Below, piece after piece: positions 60,352 to 64,000 of a DNA stretch of 64,000 bases. Position 1 is the first letter of the stretch. Every line of letters starts with the position of its first letter. The notes beneath the pieces were generated by a model. It did not search any database and had not been told where the DNA came from. It saw only the letters and a program-made list of their open reading frames with translations. The translations under genes and the position numbers were made by a program. Source of the stretch: JAOAFT01 sp035390885 (GTDB lineage: Bacteria; Bacteroidota; Ignavibacteria; UBA10030); the NCBI GenBank assembly GCA_035390885.1, contig DAOOUW010000005.1, forward strand, positions 7,752 to 71,751. The letters run 5' to 3'.

Positions 60352-62121
60352 ATGAAAAGATCGAATATAAAAATTCAATTTCAATTGGTTGCTTTGTGTT
60401 TAATTGTATTTGCAGGCTCTTTGTATTCTCAATCAAAGCTTTCTATTGATTCTGCCGCTATTACAGGAAGGTATTCTGTTCCAAATTGTCCATTGTGGTT
60501 GCATCAGGCGGTATTCTATCAAATTTATCTGCAAACATTTTACGATAGCAATGGAGATGGCATCGGCGATCTCAATGGAATTATTGCGAAGCTCGATTAT
60601 GTAAAAAGTTTAGGCGCGGATGGAATCTGGGTGAATCCATTCTTTGAATCACCGTTCCACGATGGCGGATATGACATTTCCGATTACTACAAAGTTGCGC
60701 CTCGTTATGGAACCAACGATGATGCACGGCGACTGTTTTCTACTGCAAAAGAAAAAGGGATAAAAATAATTTTCGATTACGTTATCAGTTACACAAGTAT
60801 CGACCATCCATGGTTTCAAGAATCAGCAAAGCAAGAGCCAAATAAATATTCGAATTGGTACATCTGGACGGATAATACATGGCTCAATCCACCGGAAGAA
60901 TATAAAGACGCATTCATTAAAGGTTACAGTCGGCGGAATGGACAGTTTATGAGAAATTTTTATTGGAGTCAGCCGGCGTTGAATTTTGGATTTACAAAGC
61001 CCGAAGAATCATGGATGCTTCCGCCTGACCATCCGGATATTCTTGAGTTGCATAAAGAGTTACAGAAGGCGCTTCGCTTCTGGATGGATATGGGAGCTTC
61101 TGGTTTCAGAGCTGATATGGCTGGCGCTTTGGTGAAGAATGCTAATATTTCCGGCAACGACCAATACTTTCTGATGAAGGATGACGCTACAAAAAAATTC
61201 TGGAGAGAAATTCGTGGAATTATGGATAGCGAATATCCATGCTCGTTTATGGTTGCGGAGTGGTCGCATCCTGAATCTGCGTTAGATGGCGGCGGATTCC
61301 ATGCAGATTTTTTCCATTGGTTCCCGGGCTACAATGATTTATTGCAAAAGGAAAGCTGGCGGATTCTAAATGGCTATTCGGAAGGACATTCATTTTTTGA
61401 TAAAGAAGGGAAAGGGAACATCACCGAGTTTCTTTCGATGTATCTTGATCAATACAATAAAACAAAAGGGAAAGGATATATATGTTTGCCGCTTGGCAAT
61501 CACGATTTATCCCGATTGAATATTCAACGCACACCAGATGAACTCGAAATGATTTTTGCATTCTCTCTAGCAATGCCTGGAATTCCATTCATTTATTATG
61601 GGAATGAAATAGGTATGCGTCAGCTTTATGATCTTCCGCATGTCGAAGGCGCCTATAAGCCGCGCGCTGGCGCTCGTACGCCAATGCAATGGAATAAGCA
61701 AGCAAATCTTGGTTTCTCGACCGCCGAGCCATCGAAGCTGTATCTTCCTGTTGATACATCTGCCGATGCTCCGACTGTTGAAGAGCAACTCAAGGATCCA
61801 AATTCATTATTGAATAGAGTAAAGAAATTGATTCATTTGAGGAAGGCAGAACCAGCGCTAGCGGCTTATGCAGAATTTGTTCCAGTCTACGCAAAAGAAA
61901 ATACCTATCCGTTTATTTTTGCGCGTGCCGCTGGTAATGAGGTAATCCTTGCTATTTTCAATCCAGCCGCTCGTGTTGAGAAAGCCACCTTCAAACTCAA
62001 TGATAAGTTCTCGAATTTCCGTCTCATTGCAGGGAAGAAATCGAAAGTTTCGCGAAAAGGTTATGAGTATTCGGTAACAGTCGAAGGTCAGTCATATTCT
62101 TTGTATAAAATCTCAAAGTAA
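60352..62121 (+). CDS. Glycoside hydrolase family 13 enzyme (alpha-amylase family), exported
   Basis: A signal peptide (IVFAGSLYSQ) precedes a GH13 barrel. Family motifs: GDLNGIIAKLDYVKSLGADGIWVNPFFESPFHDGGYD, region II GFRADMAGA with nucleophile Asp255, region III VAEWSHPE with Glu303 and region IV LGNHDLSR with Asp385. A C-terminal beta domain follows. The GDGIGDLNG opening is seen in oligo-1,6-glucosidases and trehalose-synthase-like enzymes, so action on short alpha-glucans is likely. It lies 17 bases after the GH31 gene. AAAGG precedes the ATG. Confidence 0.92.
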   Translation: MKRSNIKIQFQLVALCLIVFAGSLYSQSKLSIDSAAITGRYSVPNCPLWLHQAVFYQIYLQTFYDSNGDGIGDLNGIIAKLDYVKSLGADGIWVNPFFESPFHDGGYDISDYYKVAPRYGTNDDARRLFSTAKEKGIKIIFDYVISYTSIDHPWFQESAKQEPNKYSNWYIWTDNTWLNPPEEYKDAFIKGYSRRNGQFMRNFYWSQPALNFGFTKPEESWMLPPDHPDILELHKELQKALRFWMDMGASGFRADMAGALVKNANISGNDQYFLMKDDATKKFWREIRGIMDSEYPCSFMVAEWSHPESALDGGGFHADFFHWFPGYNDLLQKESWRILNGYSEGHSFFDKEGKGNITEFLSMYLDQYNKTKGKGYICLPLGNHDLSRLNIQRTPDELEMIFAFSLAMPGIPFIYYGNEIGMRQLYDLPHVEGAYKPRAGARTPMQWNKQANLGFSTAEPSKLYLPVDTSADAPTVEEQLKDPNSLLNRVKKLIHLRKAEPALAAYAEFVPVYAKENTYPFIFARAAGNEVILAIFNPAARVEKATFKLNDKFSNFRLIAGKKSKVSRKGYEYSVTVEGQSYSLYKISK

Positions 62122-62165
62122 GGTTTGAGAATAAAGTTTTGATGAACCTAAATTAAGAAAATTAT

Positions 62166-62197
62166 ATCTGCGAAAATCCGCGATATCTGTGTGAAAG
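62166..62197 (+). repeat. P4 short repeat (copy 2)
   Basis: ATCTGCGAAAATCCGCG followed by ATATCTGTGTGAAAG, the partner of 17803-17834 in inverted orientation. It lies 45 bases after the GH13 stop. Confidence 0.45.
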
Positions 62198-62251
62198 AAT
62201 CCTCACTTGTAGTGGAGTCTGAAGCGTTAAATTTCATTGTCGGTTACTTTA

Positions 62252-62399
62252 TCCCAAATTATGCATTAGAAACTTACAAAGGATGTTGCCTCGATACGTG
62301 ATTACTCATCTTTGCTTTCTATTGACGCTGCCTTCGAGAGCCTCAGACAGCAACTCTTGCAGGTGGCTGAGGTGAGCGTTCGCTCGTATCGAAGCCACC
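62252..62399 (-). repeat. P1-type mosaic repeat, copy H (inverted)
   Basis: On the minus strand it begins with the P1 arm GGTGGCTTCGATACGAGC and ends with the P1 tail (GTTTCTAATGCATAA, TTTGGG). The middle contains the variant arm CTGTCTGAGGCTCTCGAAGG seen in copy F, and GTATCGAGGCAAC of the ordinary arm follows. It is thus a chimera of both types. It lies between the GH13 and CE15 genes. Confidence 0.8.
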
Positions 62400-62402
62400 G
62401 AC

Positions 62403-62465
62403 TTGATAGACTACCTCGTCAACCTTCGGTTGGCACCCCTTCTGAGAAGGGGAATTTTTTCCTCA
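62403..62465 (-). repeat. Partial P2 palindrome attached to copy H
   Basis: Reverse complement of the connector and right half of P2 (TTGATAGACTACC, TCGTCAACCTTCGG, CACCCCTTCTGAGAAGGGG). The left half seen in copies 10687-10750 and 18049-18112 is missing. Confidence 0.75.
62436..62460 (+). terminator. Terminator-like hairpin from P2
   Basis: CCCCTTC (62436-62442), loop TGA, GAAGGGG (62446-62452), then AA and TTTTTT (62455-62460). Well formed, pointing right, and placed between the GH13 and CE15 genes, so it may end the galactose/glycoside operon transcript. The T-run replaces the ATTATT of the full P2 copies. Confidence 0.65.
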
Positions 62466-62562
62466 TCTTTGTTGTATAATTCGGTAATTCATTTGTCTTG
62501 TGTGAATTGTATTGTATATTGTGTAACAAATTATCTTGAAATTTTTAATTAAAGGTGAACGG

Positions 62563-63912
62563 ATGAAAAGAATATGTTTACTAATGATCGTTAGTTTGAT
62601 TGTCTGTTCAAATGCTAGGGCGCAATTCGATCCGCAAAAGATGGATAGTATTCGGCGCGCTACTAATGAAGACTATCAGGCAATGCTAAAGCAGCTTGGG
62701 ATCGAGTCTTTGAGACCTGGACCTTCGGGGGATCCCAAAGCGCCTAATGCGGCAAACACCGATGAATCGAAAGCTACTACTTATACTTCTCTTCCCGATC
62801 CTCTAGTTCTTAATAATGGTGAGCGAGTCAACGATGCGGAAACTTGGTGGAAAAAACGACGTCCAGAGATTGTTGAATATTTCGATCGCGAAGTTTATGG
62901 CCGATTACCTAAGGTTCTGCCTGGCGTAACGTGGAAAGTGCTGGAGCAAAAAGATGATACGCTGGAAAATATTCCTGTCATTTCGAAAAAATTAGTCGGT
63001 CATGTTGATAATTCTTCTTGTCCATCAATTGATGTGAATATCCAGATGACGTTGACAATTCCTGCAAATGCCACAAAACCAGTTCCTGTTGTTATGGAAT
63101 TTGGATTTATTTTTCCGCCAGGATTCAAATTACCAGAGCCGCCGCCAGGAACACCAAAAGAGCCGGATTGGAAGCAATTAGTGTTATCGAAAGGATGGGG
63201 TTATGCTATTCTTGTCCCGACAAGCTATCAGGAAGATTTTGGAGCAGGACTGACGAAAGGTATTATTGGATTAGCAAACAAAGGGAATCGAAGGAAACCT
63301 GACGATTGGGGAGCGCTACGAGCATGGGCTTGGGGAGCGAGTCGTGCTCTTGATTATTTGGAGACGGATAAATCTGTGGATGCACGTCATGTTACCATCG
63401 AAGGGCTTTCAAGGTATGGAAAAGCGGCATTGGTTACGATGGCTTATGATTCACGGTTTGCAATCGGATTCATTGGATCTTCAGGCGCAGGCGGTGCCAA
63501 AATACTTCGTCGCAATTATGGCGAGCAAATTGAAAATTTATGTTCATCGAGTGAATATCATTGGTTTGCAGGTAACTTCTTAAAATATGCAGGTCCTTTA
63601 ACGGTAAATGATCTGCCAGTAGATGCCCATGAACTGATTGCGTTATGTGCGCCACGACCAGTATTTATTAGTAGCGGTTCTCTTGAAGTCGAAGGAGGAT
63701 GGGTTGATGCAAAAGGTATGTTCCTCGGCGGTGCGTATGCGAGTCCAGTGTATGAACTCTTAGGAAAGAAAGGGTTGGGAACTTATGAGTTTCCTCCGAT
63801 TGAAACCGCATTGATTGATGGTGAAATTGCATTTCGTCAGCATAAGGGTGGACATACTGTTGGACCAAACTGGCCTACATTTCTGATGTGGGCAGAAAAA
63901 TACATTAAGTAA
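62563..63912 (+). CDS. Secreted glucuronoyl esterase-like hydrolase (CE15-like)
   Basis: Start at the ATG at 62563, five bases after AAAGGTGA; the frame opens 27 bases earlier without such a site. Signal peptide ending ARAQ, then an alpha/beta hydrolase with nucleophile Ser283 in EGLSRYGKAAL, the IGSSGAGGAK loop, a later Glu in GSLEVEGGWVD and His431 in HKGGHTVG. The GxSRxGK serine motif and the closing histidine are typical of family 15 carbohydrate esterases, which cut ester links between lignin or alcohols and glucuronoyl units of xylan. It widens the plant-cell-wall theme of this region. Confidence 0.88.
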   Translation: MKRICLLMIVSLIVCSNARAQFDPQKMDSIRRATNEDYQAMLKQLGIESLRPGPSGDPKAPNAANTDESKATTYTSLPDPLVLNNGERVNDAETWWKKRRPEIVEYFDREVYGRLPKVLPGVTWKVLEQKDDTLENIPVISKKLVGHVDNSSCPSIDVNIQMTLTIPANATKPVPVVMEFGFIFPPGFKLPEPPPGTPKEPDWKQLVLSKGWGYAILVPTSYQEDFGAGLTKGIIGLANKGNRRKPDDWGALRAWAWGASRALDYLETDKSVDARHVTIEGLSRYGKAALVTMAYDSRFAIGFIGSSGAGGAKILRRNYGEQIENLCSSSEYHWFAGNFLKYAGPLTVNDLPVDAHELIALCAPRPVFISSGSLEVEGGWVDAKGMFLGGAYASPVYELLGKKGLGTYEFPPIETALIDGEIAFRQHKGGHTVGPNWPTFLMWAEKYIK

Positions 63913-63956
63913 TTTTGTATCAAAGATACGATTGTTAACAATTTCGGACTCTCTCT

Positions 63957-64000
63957 ATGACTCGCCAATGGATAATGAAGATCGCTCTCGTACTATGTGC
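63957..64000 (+). CDS. Start of a possible exported protein (cut by window edge)
   Basis: An ATG at 63957 opens MTRQWIMKIALVLC up to the window end, resembling the start of a signal peptide; an in-frame ATG at 63975 is an alternative. No strong ribosome binding site is visible. It would follow the CE15-like gene by 44 bases on the same strand. Confidence 0.35.
   Translation, partial: MTRQWIMKIALVLC

Noticed and set aside
1..64000. CRISPR arrays, insertion sequences, prophage genes, rRNA
   Set aside because: No regularly spaced repeats, transposase or integrase motifs, phage structural genes or rRNA segments were seen. The P1 copies are tens of kilobases apart and are not a CRISPR array.

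Overview
The window looks like a chromosome segment from a moderately AT-rich, free-living bacterium of the Bacteroidota/Chlorobi/Ignavibacteria (FCB) lineage. Three large secreted proteins end in type IX secretion (T9SS) C-terminal sorting domains of the NPFNP type. A PorQ-like outer-membrane protein and a complete Bat aerotolerance operon (MoxR, DUF58, BatA, BatB-BatC fusion, BatD, BatE) are also present. The promoters I can see are sigma70-like (TTGACA/TTGCAT, 17-bp spacer, TATAAT-like), not the -33/-7 type of core Bacteroidetes, which favours an Ignavibacteria- or Chlorobi-like relative. This placement is inference from gene content.

Layout. 1-8.3 kb: end-truncated secreted protein, N-acetylmuramoyl-L-alanine amidase, pilin-like protein, a two-gene base-excision repair operon (Ogg2-type and MutY-type glycosylases), a secreted phospholipase-D-fold protein, TatD nuclease. 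8.3-18.2 kb: HEAT-repeat/cyclophilin protein, then a block between two long direct repeats holding an FG-GAP polysaccharide-lyase-like protein, an AT-rich AlbA_2 (Schlafen-like) and BRCT gene pair, and a T9SS beta-propeller protein. 18.2-26.5 kb (minus strand): Bat operon. 26.7-30.2 kb: a promoter directly followed by a hairpin and T-run, tRNA-Leu, tig-clpP-clpX. 30.4-38.6 kb: PorQ, adenosine deaminase, metallo-beta-lactamase-fold hydrolase, and AT-rich membrane/glycan glycosyltransferases with a methyltransferase. 38.7-44.4 kb: secG, tRNA-Lys, rplM-rpsI, rpsB-tsf, pyrH-frr, a candidate structured RNA, PspC-type envelope-stress proteins. 44.6-47.4 kb: polA. 47.8-64 kb: carbohydrate utilisation: a T9SS gene fossil, PL1 pectate lyase, a LacI-type regulator with two identical operators, Na+/sugar symporter, small membrane protein, galK, galT, CBM9-like protein, GH31 with PA14 insert, GH13, CE15-like esterase.

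The galactose/glycoside block reads as one pathway: secreted enzymes (PL1, GH31, GH13, CE15) release sugars from plant-type polysaccharides, the symporter imports them, GalK and GalT feed them into metabolism, and the LacI-type protein probably represses itself and the symporter operon.

The most unusual structure is a mosaic family of short hairpin repeats (called P1-P4 here). At least eight P1 loci occur, always in gaps downstream of gene 3' ends and never in the divergent promoter gaps. They bracket several gene blocks and in some places have become terminator-like. No transposase, CRISPR array, prophage or rRNA was seen.
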